Made by a program: the position numbers and the translations under genes | Part shown: positions 36,455 to 48,708 of the stretch, one piece after another | Layout of the letters: each line of letters opens with the position of its first letter | Numbering within the stretch: the first letter of the stretch is position 1 | Source: Leucaena leucocephala | Lineage: Eukaryota > Streptophyta > Magnoliopsida > Fabales > Fabaceae | DNA length: 64,000 bases | Direction of reading: 5' to 3' | NCBI GenBank assembly: GCA_037074615.1 | Contig: CM073570.1 | Location: 14,306,685 to 14,370,684 of the forward strand | The notes under the pieces: generated by a model | The model's input: only the letters and a program-made list of their open reading frames with translations | The model's database searches: none | Told to the model about the DNA's origin: nothing

Positions 36455-39400
36455 TCAATTTATGTCTTTGAATCTGCACATTCCAATACCATACACTAAC
36501 TTCTCAAATGGCTTAGTTGGTAGTGTCTTGGTAAACAAATCTGCAAGGTTGTCACATGATCGAATTTGCTGAACATCTATATCACCATTCTTCATAAGAT
36601 CATGAGTGAAAAAGAATTTTGGAGAAATATGTTTTGTTCTATCTCCTTTGATATATCCTCCTTTCAATTGAGCTATGCATGCTGTATTATCTTCATATAA
36701 TACTGTTGGAATCTCTTGTTCTGGAAGTAGACCACTCATTCTTTGGATATGTTGGATTACTAACCTTAGCCAAACACATTCTCAACTTGCTTCATGAACT
36801 GCAATGATTTCTGCATGATTTGATGAGGTAGCTGATAAAGTTTGTTTTATCGAACGCCAAGATATAGCTGTACCTCCACAAGTAAATAAATATCATGTCT
36901 GAGATCTACCTTTATGTGGATCTGATAAAAATCCTGCATCTGCATAACCAATCAATTGTGATCCGGATTCATTAGAATAAAATAATCCCATATCAATTGT
37001 CCCTCGAAGGTATCGAAATATATGTTTAACTCCATTCCAATGTCTTCTTGTTGGAAAAGAACTAAATCTTGCCAATAAACTCACAGCAAATGCAATATCA
37101 GATCGTGTTAAATTAGCAAGATATATTAGTGCCCCTATAGAACTAAGATATGGTACTTCTGGACCAAGAAGTTCTTCATTTTCCTCTTGAGGGCGAAAAG
37201 GATCTTTTTCTTTAAGTAGAGATCTCACAACCATTGGAGTAGTTAATGGATGTGCTTTCTCCATATAAAATTGCTTTAATTTTTTTTCAATATAAGCTGA
37301 TTGATGAAGAAAAACTCCATTTGTTAAGTGCTCGATTTGTAAATCGAGACAAAACTTTGTTTTTCCAAGATCTTTCATTTCAAATTCTCTCTTTAAACAA
37401 TCCATTGCCTTTTGAAGCTCTTCAGGAGTTCCAATTATATTCAAGTCATCCACATATACAGCAATTATAACAAATTCTGATATATTCTTTTTTATAAAAA
37501 CACATGGGCTAATTGAGTCATTTTTATAGCCTGCTTTCAACAAATATTCACTTAGACGGTTGTACCACATTCTTCCAGATTGTTTTAATCCGTATAAGGA
37601 TTTATGCAAACGAATTGCATAATTTTCTCGAGGATTCTTACATGCTTCAGGCAATTTAAATCCTTCAGGGATTTTCATATAAATTTCAGTATCTAAAGAA
37701 CCATATAAGTATGCTATAACAACATCCATTAGACGCATATCGAGTCTTTCATGCACTGCCAGACTGATTAGATATCTGAAAGTAATTGTATCCACCACAG
37801 GAGAATATGTTTCTTCATAATCAATGCCAGATCTTTGCGAAAAGCCTTGTGCCACAAGTCGTGCTTTATATCTAACAACCTCATTTTTCTCATTTCGTTT
37901 TCGCACAAAAACCCATATATATCCAACTGGTTTAACACCATTTGGTATTTGGACTACAGGTCCAAAAACTTCATGTTTTGAAAGTGAATTCAATTCTACT
38001 TGAATTGCGTCTTTCCATTTTGGCCAATCATTCTATGTCTACATTCTTCAACTAACCTAGGTTCAAGATCATCACTTTGATTAGTTATTTCAACAGCAAT
38101 ATTGTATGAAAAAATATCGTCGACGACTATATTTTCTCGGTTCTACCTTTTTCCCGTAGTGACATAACTTATCAAGATCTCTTCATTATTTTCAGGTACC
38201 TGGACCTCTTCTGGGGTCTTTTGATTTGTTATGTCCTGGGTATCTCCTATATGATCAGCCTCCTCAATTTGACCATCTTGATTGTTTATTCTTTTCTTTC
38301 TAGGATTTTTATCTTTGGAACCGATTGGTCTACCACGCTTCAAACGTGGTTTACTTTCATTTGCACTTGCTACTTGTCCTGCTGGGACATCAATTCGAAT
38401 TGGAGTATTTTCAGCTGGAATATGAGATTTAATAATTCTCTTGGGGTCAGTAAATGCATCTGGCAGTTGATTTGCAATATTTTACAAATGAATTATTTTT
38501 TGAACTTCAAGCTCACATATTTGTGTTCGAGGATCTAAATGAGACAATGATAATGCTTTCCATGTGATTTTTTTATCCAGCTGCTTATTATCTCCCCCTA
38601 ATGTTCGAAAATTTATTTCATCAAAATGACAATCATCGAAACGTGCCGTAAACAAATCTCCCGTTAACGGTTCTAAATACTTGATTATGGAAGGAGATTC
38701 ATAACCAACATATATCCCTAACCTTCTCTGAGGTCCAATCTTTGTGCGTTGTGGTAGAGCAATTGGGACAAAAACCGCACATCCAAAAATTCTAAGATGA
38801 GAAATATTTGGCTCCTGACCAAAAGCCAATTGTAATTGGGAGAATTTATGATAACTTGTTGGCCTGATGCGTATAATTGTTGATGCATGTAAAATTGCAT
38901 GTCCCCAAGCTGAAATGGGAAGTTTTGTTCTCATGAGTATTGGTCTAGCAATCAATTGGAGGCGTTTAATTAATGATTCTGCTAAACCATTTTGAGTGTG
39001 GACATGAGCAACAGATTTTTCCACTATTATTCCAGTTGCCATGCAATAATCATTAAACTTTTGCGATGCGAACTCACTCGCATTATCAAGACGAATTGTC
39101 TTAATTGCATATTCTGGAAATTGTGCTCTTAATCGAATTATTTGAGCAAGTAATCTAGCAAATGCTAAATTACGTGTAGATAACAAACACACATGTGACC
39201 ATCTTGTAGATGCATCTATTAAAACCATAAAATATCTAAATGGTCCACATGGTGGATGAATAGGTCCACATATATCCCCTTGAATACGTTCTAGAAATGC
39301 AGGGGATTCTACCCCAACTTTTGTTAATGAAGGTCTTGTAATTAGTTTGCCTTGAGAACAAGCAACACATGAAAAATCTTTAAATTGAAGAATCTCCTGG

Positions 39401-39963
39401 CTCTTCAATGGATGTCCATGTGAATTTTCAATAATCCTTCGCATCATAGTTGATCCGGGATGGCCTAACCGGTCATGCCAAATAATAAATATATTTTTAT
39501 CAGTAAACTTCTAGTTTACTGTAGCATTTGTTTCAATTATATCAATATTTGTATAGTACAAACCAGAAGATAATGCTGGTATTTTTTCAAGAACACATTT
39601 TTCTCCATGTCTAACAATTGTAATATATAGGTATTCAATATTTTTCTCATCTATAGTCTCAATATGATACCCATTTCGGAGGATATCTTTAAAACTTAAC
39701 AAATTTTTTTGAGACTTAGAGGAATATAAAGCATCATTAATTACAAAATTTGTCTCTTTGGGTAATATTATCATTGCTCTTCCAGAGCCTTCAATTAGTT
39801 TTGTATTACCCACTATAGTATTGATGCTTGCACCATTCATTGTCAAATGAGAAAAATATGTTTTATCTTTAAGTATGGTATGTGTTGTAACACTATCTAT
39901 GAGACATATATCTTCATTCTTGTGCCCAATAAAAGAGAGAGGAACATCCATATTCTTCATCAA
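36455..39963 (-). pseudogene. Copia pol: protease, integrase, reverse transcriptase, RNase H (broken)
   Basis: In transcript order: a protease-like start with CLIDSVTTHT (the family motif is DSA, here DSV), then the GAG-pre-integrase HDRLGHPG. The integrase core has its acidic residues in QGDICGP, RLDNASEF and NGLAESLIKRL. The reverse transcriptase has KARLVAQGFSQR and YVDDLNIIG, and the RNase H has GYADAG and YEDNTACIAQ, ending ADLFTKTLPT. Stops lie at 39511-39513, 38482-38484, 38143-38145, 36893-36895 and 36782-36784. One base is missing near 38031 (before the NDWPKWK-like block), which moves the reverse transcriptase into another frame. Without these the reading order is complete, so nothing large is lost. 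Confidence 0.93.
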
Positions 39964-40100
39964 AGGAAAATAAATGTATTAAAATATATTATTAGCAATA
40001 ATGCTCTTAAAAGAAGAAAATAAAAGTAAACATAAATAAAGCATAAAGCATAACTAAATTAAGATGAAAAATAGATAAAACATAGACTAAATTTATTTAT

Positions 40101-41234
40101 CTAATCATGATTCTCAAAGAAATCAGCCACTTCTAAGTGTGCCATAGCATCAAGGTCATCATATAGCTCATTGGTATCATCATTCTTGTATGCAAAATTT
40201 GCCTCAACATCATCATCTTGGAAAGTCATATTTGCTTCCATGTTCTTTGAATTCTTTTTTATGGAGGCTTGATAAAGCTTTGCTAGATGCTCAGGCGTAC
40301 GACAAGTACGCGACCAATGCCCTTTCATCCCACACCTATAACATAGATTTTCCACAGTTTTTGAGGGACCACCCTTGTCTTTTTTCTGCCCTTCATTATA
40401 TTTCTTCTTTTGGTGGGTATTTGGATTATAATTACTTCCACCACCATGATGACGGTAATTGCCACGTCCCCTACCACGGCCACGACCAAGACCAAGACCT
40501 CGACCGCGACCACGACCATGGGCATGAAAATCAGTGCGTTCAGTCACATTCGCTTCGGGGAATGGAGCTGATCCAGTGGGACGGATCTCATAATTTTTCA
40601 TTAACAACTCATTATTTTGTTCAGCCACAAGAAGACATGAGATTAGTTCAGAATACTTTTTAAAACCTTTTTCATGGTATTGCTGCTGCAGGAGCACATT
40701 TGAAGCATGAAAGGTAGAAAAAGTTTTTTCTAATAAGTCCTCATCTGTTATTTTCTTACCACACAATTTCAGTTGAGAACTTATTTTAAAAACAGCTGAT
40801 TTATATTCAGATACAGATTTAAAGTCTTGTAGCCTCAAATGTAGCCATTCATAACGAGCTTTGGGCAAGATTACCGTCTTTTGGTGATCATATCGTTCTT
40901 TTAAATTGTTTCACAATTCTAACGGGTCTTTCACCGTTAGGTATTCAGCTTTTAACCCTTCATGTAAATGGTAGCGAAGGAAAATCATGGCCTTAGCCTT
41001 GTCTTGATTGCTTGCTTCATTTCTAGGTAAAATAGCATTCCCTAGACCTTTGACATCTAAGTGGATTTCAGCATCTAAAACCCAAGACAGATAATTTTTT
41101 CCCGAGATATCAATAGCAGTAAACTCGAGTTTCATCATATTAGCCATGGATCGAACTAAAATAATAATAACAATTAGAATTCTGATAAAAATCATTAGAA
41201 AAATATGATAATAAAAATATAAATAAATAAACAA
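40101..41234 (-). pseudogene. Copia gag with zinc knuckle, one premature stop
   Basis: The structural nucleocapsid polyprotein of the element. It starts in a region containing MANMMKLEF and has the Gag wording LSWVLDAEIHLD and KSAVFKISSQLKLCG. A Gly/Arg-rich stretch follows (GRGRGRGLGLGRGRGRGRG), then a perfect CCHC knuckle, CYRCGMKGHWSRTC. A single in-frame TGA at 40911-40913 stands where the family has Trp (LEL-stop-NNLKERYD). It ends at 40101. The upstream 60 bases of the frame are AT-rich and may be leader. Confidence 0.9.
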
Positions 41235-42107
41235 TATATATTCAACATAAATATAAATTCAATAAAAGTAACAAAATATAAATGGTATAAATAAAAATAA
41301 AATAAATAAAATAAAATAAATAACTATAAAATATATATAGTAACATATCAGCAATTAAATAAATAAAACAAAATAATGGAAACAATATAAATAATATAGA
41401 GAAAATAATACTATAATAGAAGTAACATAAATAAAATAAGCAATATAAATATAAATAAATATAACAAAATAAATTAAATAACATAAAAATACCATAAATA
41501 ATATGTTACAATACATAGAATTAGAAATAACATAAATTAAATATATAAATAGTAATATAGTATAATTATTTCGTAATATAAATAAGTTAATATTATATAA
41601 TTGTAGTAAATATATAATAATGCTAAGAATACAAAGAAGATAAATAAATCAATTGAAATATAAATTAATAAATATATAGGGAGGGGGAATTGGAAATGAA
41701 AATAATATATAGGGAGAAGGAAAAATATAAACAACACATATATGTAAATATATATAAATAGAGAATCAATAATAATATTGTATCAATATATCAAAAGAAG
41801 AAGAAAAATTAGAATAACATAATATTTTATATAAGAATAAAATACAATAAAGATAACCTACACACACATATCTAACAACAAAAATTAAAATGGATATGAA
41901 AGAATAATAAATAACTGTATATAACAAATATATAAAAATAACATTTGTCCATAATAATTAAGTAAGATAATAATAGAAAATAAAACGTATATAATAATTA
42001 GATAAAGAGAAAACTAATATCCTTTGTACATAATTGAACATAATAGTATATGAATTGATAAGGAGTTCATACCTTAAATTTTTCATAGCAATGTCGTGCT
42101 GATAACG
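41235..42107 (-). other. Very AT-rich leader of the Copia element with primer-binding site
   Basis: About 870 bp of nearly pure A/T between the 5' LTR and gag. ORFs read here are low-complexity (Tyr, Ile, Leu, Phe) and not genes. Right after the 5' LTR the element's strand reads CGTTATCAGCACGACATTGC (42088-42107). The TATCAG core resembles plant Copia primer-binding sites for initiator Met-tRNA, though the match is partial. Confidence 0.6.
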
Positions 42108-42450
42108 TGTTATAAAAATAAGAAAGTGAGAAAGTAGAAAGAATAACAAAACAAGATTTAGAGATGAGAGAAATAGAAGGACAAGAGAGAATTCCTCATA
42201 TGCTTGTATATTCACTTGTCCAAATGCCTTCTACATAGCCACTATTTATAGGCCACACCCATTAAAGACTAAACATAAGGTTATAAAAGATTAAAGAGGA
42301 ATAAAATGCCATTAATCATAAGAAACCCCTCTCAAGTCATTCATTGAGGAAGTTATAGGTTTATGGTATAAAGGGAAGAAGGAATCCTAAGAGGAATCCT
42401 AAGAGGTATAAGTTTTATGGACATTCACATGTGCAATAATATTTGTAACA
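42108..42450 (-). repeat. 5' LTR of the Copia element
   Basis: 343 bp, TG...CA ends, flanked by TTAAT at 42451-42455. It carries the same TATAAATAG box as its partner, on the minus strand, and would be the element's promoter. Confidence 0.95.
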
Positions 42451-42739
42451 TTAATCACCTTATTCTAAAATTATCTTTATGTGAATTGATTAGAAAATAG
42501 TTTTACATGAATGGCATTTTTGGATGTTTATAATTTTTTTTAAAAATTAAAGTTTCTTGTATTTAGTGAGACCAATCTATTTCACAGTTCTCTCCAAAAA
42601 CATCCTTAAATTAAAAAAATACAGAGTAATTTTAGGAATTTAATTCTCAACTTTTATATAGGGATTAAATTTTAGTAGGAAGGGCTGTAAATGTTTTCCT
42701 TCAATATCTTAAAAAGCTTTAATTAGTTTTTTGCTGTTG

Positions 42740-43370
42740 GCAAGAGATGCTTTGAGTGGTAAAAGAAAAATTAAAACCTAACTTTTAAACTTAGGTTTTA
42801 TTAAAATTTAGATTTGAAAAAATTTTAAAACAAATAATTATATTTATTCAAAATAGTTTTTAGATCAAACTATAATTTAAAATTAATATTTTAGATAAAC
42901 TGGTCAGAGTAACTTATAGAATAGTAAAAAATCTTATATACTAACCAATTACTATATTACCTATACTTTTTCTTATACTCTTTCTCTCATCTCTCTTCTA
43001 TATCATTTATCCTATTTTATTTATTTTCTATACATTATCTCATCTCTTCTTTCTCCTTTATTTTCTATATCCTCTCTCCTCTCTCCTTTCTTGTTTATAT
43101 TATCTCTCATCTTTCATCTCTCTTTTACATTCTCTATCATCTCTTACCTCTCATCATTTATCTCTCATCTCTCCTATATTTAATAATCATATATTTTTTT
43201 ATAATTTATCAATAATAAAAGTATTTCTGAAAATAATTATTCAAATACTCATTTATTCAAAATAATTTTTTTCCATAAATTCTTTTCTAGAAAATATTTT
43301 TTAAATATTACCTAAAAATCCTTTTATTTTATAAATTATTTTTTAAAATCTTATCTAAACACCTGAAATC
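42740..43370 (+). repeat. Dispersed repeat R2 with expanded CT-rich centre
   Basis: Has the R2 order with AGATAAACTGGTCAGAGTAA, ATAGTAAAAAATCTTATATA, a CT-rich tract of about 200 bp, TTTATCAATAATAAAAGTAT, ATACTCATTTATTCAAAATA and the end AAATCTTATCTAAACACC. It lies between the Copia element and the short hAT element. Confidence 0.6.
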
Positions 43371-43497
43371 AAATCGGAGGAAAAGAAACATAGGAAAAGG
43401 TTAATTTTAAGGATAAAAAGAAAAATCTGGAACTACTAGTTTAAAAAATAGACAAATAATATGTACATTGACTATAAATAAAATTTTTGTTCTATAC

Positions 43498-44280
43498 TAG
43501 GGGTGTGCATGGGCAGAGCTGGGCAGGGCAGCCCCCTGCCCGGTGCCCTGCCCAAAAAATACATGGGCTACATTTTGCAGCCCGGTGCCCGGCCCTGCCT
43601 GGTAAAAGCCCTAACAATTTTGGGCAGGGCATGAGCGGGCTGGGCATGGGCGGGCTAGACATGCCTAAGTCGTGATATCATGCGCATGTTGTGAAAAAAA
43701 TCTGTAATTATGAACTTCTAAAATAATATCATATTCATGTGTCTTTAAGAGTTAAATAATATCTATAATTCACTAAGAATAAGAGAACAAAGATAATAAT
43801 TAAAATCTTGAGATCCATTACATATAAAAAATAAGCGTTGAAATCTAAATAGTTTGTAATTATAACTTTGTATCAATCTCCCTAATATTGACAAAGATAA
43901 AGCATCTAAAAAAATAAAATAAATAATTATAATTTATAATGTAATCATATGATAATTAACAAAGTTAAAAAAAAGAAAAAAATAGTATATTTATAAATAT
44001 TAAAAGATACAACTTACCTACTTATATTTTTAAAATTACCTTATAGTCACCAGTAGCTATCATATTCTCCCTTCTAAGATAGAGAAAAAAAAAAAGAAGG
44101 AGTGCTTATGGGCAGGGCAGGGCAGGGCAGCCTCTATGCTCGGTGCCCAGCCTGAAAAATACATGGGCTGTATTTTGCAACCCGATACCCGGCCCTATCC
44201 GGTAAAAATCGGGTTGTGCAGGACATTTTTCTTACGGGTTGGGCAGGGCATAGCGAACCATGACATTATGCACAGCTCTA
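43498..44280. mobile_element. Non-autonomous hAT element with perfect 8-bp target duplication
   Basis: 783 bp. It begins TAGGGGTGTGCAT and ends ATGCACAGCTCTA, so the ends are inverted repeats (11 of 13 match). The flanks are an exact 8-bp duplication, TTCTATAC, at 43490-43497 and 44281-44288. Two GC-rich subterminal blocks (about 43506-43610 and 44108-44215) are diverged direct copies of each other, both with GGGCAGGGCAG, ATACATGGGCT and CCCGGCCCT. The left half, read in reverse, matches 1640-1953 next to the hAT pseudogene. It has no coding capacity; ORFs 43487-43675 and 44136-44318 are read-through of the repeats. Confidence 0.93.
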
Positions 44281-44924
44281 TTCTATACTATCCGACAACA
44301 AGGAAAAAGTCAAAGTGACCCCTCCATTCCTTTTCAGAGGAGCTTTAAAATAAATGAAACAAGGCACACATATTAATAAATAATTTAATGTTTTAAAAAA
44401 TATTGTATTTTTCCTATTATAGTCCTAACAACGATATGCAGTAGGACCCAGGGTTATTATTCTCCATTAGAAAAATGAAAGGTTTAATGGGTGTTTATGA
44501 TGCAACGTTTTTATTAAAAAAATATATATTAAACATTCATTAAATTTTATAATGTTGCTTATATTTAATAATAAAGGATTCTATTAGGATCTGTTTGGTA
44601 CAAAGACAATGTTAGAAAAGGAAAGGAAAATGTCATTTTCCACTGCTCAATCCGTTTGGGCACATCCGTTTGCTTATAGGAATAGGAAAAATTCTAAAAA
44701 TAATATTTTTTTTCTCCATTTAATTTTTTTTCCCATAATATTCTCTCTGTCCTTTTTTTTTTTTACTTTTTCCTCCATCTAAACGTAACCTTGGAGTTGC
44801 TTGGGAACCAAGAACCCTTTCTTTGTTTTTCTTTGTATATTTTATATTTAATTTCATATTTCTATAATATTCAATAATGTATATATTATTTTAATATATT
44901 AATCTTATTACCTGTTACATGTGA

Positions 44925-45215
44925 CTGATCCGATTGCAGACGCCATCAAAGATGATGTTAACGTGGAAGGAATACTTTCACCATTTTCCACCTTCCAGGT
45001 ATGGTTCCATTATGATTAAGAATACCCAAGAAGAATTGCAAGGTTTCTTCACAATGAAGACATAATCAAGATCAATATATTTAATCTGGAGAGTATTGGT
45101 CAAAATGGGAGAAGAGCAAGGGTCAATAATTCTCCAGATTTATTTAGCTAAGGAGTGCTTTGCTGACAACTGATGTGGGTCTTTTTAGAACCAAGACCAC
45201 CACGGTCAATTGGTT
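44925..45215 (-). pseudogene. LINE reverse transcriptase C-terminal remnant
   Basis: On the minus strand, with frame changes, the order is DRGGLGSKKT, WRIIDPCSSPILTNTLQIKY, KKPCNSSWVF and WKVENGESIP. This parallels the zf-RVT region of plant LINEs (GGLG..., WR-L...K..S...K-KY, GSN-SW, WRVGNG-SI). Stops and at least two shifts are present, so it is long dead. The match is by motif order only. Confidence 0.45.
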
Positions 45216-45566
45216 GAAATAGAACATCTCTTCTCAAGCTATGCATTTTCTTTCAATAGCTACAGGAAGTCAAGAAATAATACTTTATCTTATTTAATAT
45301 TAATATTATTTAAAAAAATAAAATTTTATTCTATTTTTAGATAATGGATGAGTCTAATTTATTTTTAAAAATTGTGTAAAAAAAAATCTGCCATACAAGA
45401 GGCGGGAATTGAATGACGCAGAAAAGGAAATGATGCTTTTCATGTATGGAACCACGAAAGGAACGTTCAAGTGTAAAGTGGTTGGATAGCATCTTTTCTT
45501 CTGGGGTCCCAAAAGTGCTTCAGTGTTCATGGTCCCATGCCCTCAATTTCTTTGAACTCTCTCTTG

Positions 45567-45759
45567 CATTTTTTTTTTGGTTGCCCATCCAATTCACCAG
45601 AGCTTTATTCTGATTATATCCAGATCTGACTCGCGTCGCGTATCTGGCTATGGTGAGTGAGTCTCCTAACAGAAATTTTCTGCATACGCCAAGGCTTGAA
45701 CTCGAGACCTCGCTTAAACGATACCGAGCCGTTTACCACTCGGATTAACCCCCGTTAGT
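45567..45759 (-). mobile_element. tRNA-derived SINE, minus orientation
   Basis: 193 bp. Read on the minus strand it has an A-box-like AATCCGAGTGGTAAACGG and a B-box-like GAGTTCAAGCC. It then reads CTTGGCGTATGCAGAAAAT, GACGCGAGTCAGATC and GGTGAATTGGATGGGCAACC, with a tail of about ten A. Flanking 10-bp direct repeats CTCTCTCTTG lie at 45557-45566 and 45760-45769. It is homologous along its whole length to 48516-48708. Confidence 0.9.
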
Positions 45760-48515
45760 CTCTCTCTTGGATTATTTCTCCGCAAACCGTCTAATTCAAT
45801 TAACGTTTAAAGCCCAAAGATTTTTTTGAAGGAGAGAGGACTCCCTGCTTAGAAATTTAATTAGTGATAAAGACATGATAAATTTTATACATATAAAATA
45901 CTAATATTCTTGTCAATTGAATTTTGAATTAGAGAAAATTTCTCAATTTTTCCTATTTCTATAAGCTACAACTTTTTAAATATATTTGGTTCTTTTTAAA
46001 AACTTTAGGACTATACTCTAGAAATATCTAAACATTTAATAAAATTTTATACCTAATTGATTATATATATAGGTTTTTTTCATACATTTTCTTTCACTCC
46101 ATTTTTCTTATATATTTTCTTTTTGGGGTTTGCCCCATTTTTAGTAAAAAAAAAAAGGAAATAAGAGTACTAAATAATTAAGAGCCAAATAATTAAATAG
46201 TACAAAATGTATATGGCCATTCAATTAAGAGGCTGATTTTTTGGCGACTAATTAATGTTGGAAGGAGCTAGCATTTCGGCATTGTCCCACCTATTCTTTC
46301 AATTTCATAATTAATTAGTGCAAGTTCATTAAGTCAATATTAATTAATGCATTTTAATTGCACTCCGGGGTGTTTTATATAGATCTAGAAAAATTTAATA
46401 ATTCTAAAAAATATAAGCTGCCTTCTAAAAATAATTTTTAGTCTATAATATAAGTTATTTAAAAAATAATTAATATTTATTTGTTAATTTTATCCTTTTT
46501 ATAATACTTAAGTGTGGCTCTTCACATTTTTCTCTATATTTCAAAACTTGGGATGAATTGGAAAAGATCAATTTAAAACTTTTTAATGAGTTAATAGCTC
46601 TTTTTTTTTTTAATTTTGATAAATTGGTTAAGTGACTTGTATTTTAAATCAGAAAAAGTAAGTTTCTCCTTCCATTTAAAATTATAAGGCCGTATACTAT
46701 ATAAGGTGTTTTTGGATTTTTGAAGAGCAATTAATCAGTTTTTTTTCTAAAAATTTCTTTAGAGAGTATTAGAAGTTAAGCCCTTGCTATTGTGTTATTA
46801 ATGATTGAGATACACTACACCATCTAATCTTTAATATATATATATATATATATATGATATTTTTAACTATTTTTCACATACTAAAAAATTGAAATTAAAT
46901 AATTAAATTTGTTGTAAATTGATATTTTTTTTAAATTTTATCCCTCTTTAAATCTATGCAATTTATTAGGGGTATGGCCGAAACTAATATAATTCAGAAC
47001 AATAGTAATGATATGACTAATTTTTTAATATTGGTGGGTAGTAAAAGAACTACTTATATTAAAATAATAAATAACTAATATTAAGAGTTAAAAATAGCTC
47101 ATATTAAAAGGGGGTGAAGTAGAAATTATTAAACAATCGTGTTACACATATTATCTATTCGTTTACTATTATAAGACATCTTTGAAGGTTTTATATTTTA
47201 ATCTAAAAGGTAGATTGCAGAATGTAATGAGTAATTTATGTGTATATCCCAAAAATACCCATGACAAATAAAAAATTAATTAACACATTAATTTGGCTCA
47301 TTTCTCATTAAGATGGTCAATTGATGTGACACCTATTTTTTGGTTTCAATATTTTTATTTTAAAATAAAGTATATAATAAAAGTAATATTTTGACAAAAC
47401 TTGAATGCTAAAAGAACATACACGTTGATATCACATCCAACCAACTTTGACTGTTTTCAATATAATAAATGCAATTCAAGTTTGGTTTAGTTTCAAATTT
47501 CAATACACTTTCAGAATATAAATTACCGTAGTTAATATACATATATATATATAACTCGAAATTGAATCTTTAGTGGTTGCCATAGGGTGAGTGCTACAGC
47601 TTTGAAAGAGACCATAAAAGCTGTCAATGTGGGTGGGTTTGAAAAAGCTACCTCCGGAGCTAATTTTAAGAATAATAGTTGTTATTAAATATATTTTAAA
47701 TTCATAATTTTTTATAAGTTTATTCTTATTAAAAAATTGTTTTTCTTTATATTTATAAATTATTTTTACCTTTTATATTTTTCTCTTTTCAACAGAAATT
47801 AAATAAAGATACAATTAAAAAATAATCATTAATAACTCTCAAATAGACTCATTTCAGATCAAAATTTTCCTTCAAAAGACTTACAATAAGAACCAGAGTG
47901 GTACTCTTACGCACTAAAAATGCTCTTAACGAATATGTTAGAAGAGGTACCTATGAATATAAAGTGAATACATAGTAATATGATATAATAAATAGTATCA
48001 TGAAAAAACCTCTTCACTTGTGTTGTAAGACACCACCTCATGACCTTAGCAAAATAAAAGAATTTAGATACATACTGAATCATATGTGACCATATGTTTT
48101 TATTAAACACATGTATCATTTTATTAAAAATAATTTTATTTGAGATGCCATCAAATAATAAATATAGATATATTTTTCAATATATAGTAATTAACCATTT
48201 CACTTCACCCAGCCCATTGGTCATATGAATATATGTGTGTTAATAATAGTCAATGTGAAGCAGCCATCTTTTGCTTGAAAGACTTCTTTTGGTAATGACT
48301 CGGTGCTTGAAAGAAGGGAGATGAAAAAATTGGATTTTGCTGATGGTGTACTAAATTGGGCCATTTTGCATTTCTACTGACAAAGATTTACATTTTTTGG
48401 GCTAAAAGAAAGATAGAAGATTTGTAAAGCCTTACCCAGAAGTAGCCCATGACTTGGGGTAACAGGCCTTTTTTTAAAAAACACTGGGCCATGACTAATC
48501 TAAATTGAACTACGT

Positions 48516-48708
48516 ACCAATGAGAGTTAGTTTAAGTGGTAAGTGGTTTGGTATCGCTTAAGTGAGGTCTCAAGTTCGAGCCTTGGCGTATGCAGAAAAT
48601 TCCCGTTGGGAGAGTCACCTACCATAGCCAGGTGCGCGACGCGGGTCGGATCCAAATGTAGTCAGTGCAAAGTTCTGGTGAACCGGGTGGGCAACAAAAA
48701 AAAATAAA
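48516..48708 (+). mobile_element. tRNA-derived SINE, plus orientation
   Basis: 193 bp. A-box-like GTTAGTTTAAGTGGT (48526-48540) and B-box-like AGTTCGAGCCT (48573-48583) form an internal Pol III promoter. The body reads TGGCGTATGCAGAAAATTCC, GACGCGGGTCGGATCC and GGTGAACCGGGTGGGCAAC, with an A-rich tail. The target duplication is perfect over 15 bp (TAAATTGAACTACGT at 48501-48515 and 48709-48723), so it is young. Confidence 0.95.

Larger units (their letters stand above)
35900..42450 (-). mobile_element. Ty1/Copia LTR retrotransposon, structurally complete, coding region dead
   Basis: A 6551-bp element in reverse orientation. Both LTRs are 343 bp, start TGTTATAAAAATAAG on the plus strand and end TTTGTAACA (TG...CA). 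A perfect 5-bp target duplication, TTAAT, flanks it (35895-35899 and 42451-42455). Inside, on the minus strand, are an AT-rich leader, gag with a zinc knuckle, and pol in the Copia order protease, integrase, reverse transcriptase, RNase H, then a polypurine tract. The LTRs differ at about 13 positions by eye (about 96% identity), so the insertion is moderately old. Six in-frame stops and a frameshift make it non-autonomous. Confidence 0.97.

Noticed and set aside
40190..40663. Plus-strand ORF of 157 codons with His/Asp-rich repeats
   Set aside because: It is the antisense of the Gly/Arg-rich part of Copia gag.
41242..42215. Several minus-strand ORFs of 66-85 codons
   Set aside because: They are Tyr/Ile/Leu/Phe translations of the A/T-only leader of the Copia element.
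43487..43675. GC-rich ORF that might be a small peptide gene
   Set aside because: It overlaps the terminal repeat of the short hAT element and is explained by it.
48526..48597. A tRNA gene, suggested by A- and B-box-like motifs
   Set aside because: The copy continues into a conserved 193-bp body with an A tail and target duplication, and has a homologue at 45567-45759; it is a SINE, not a tRNA gene.
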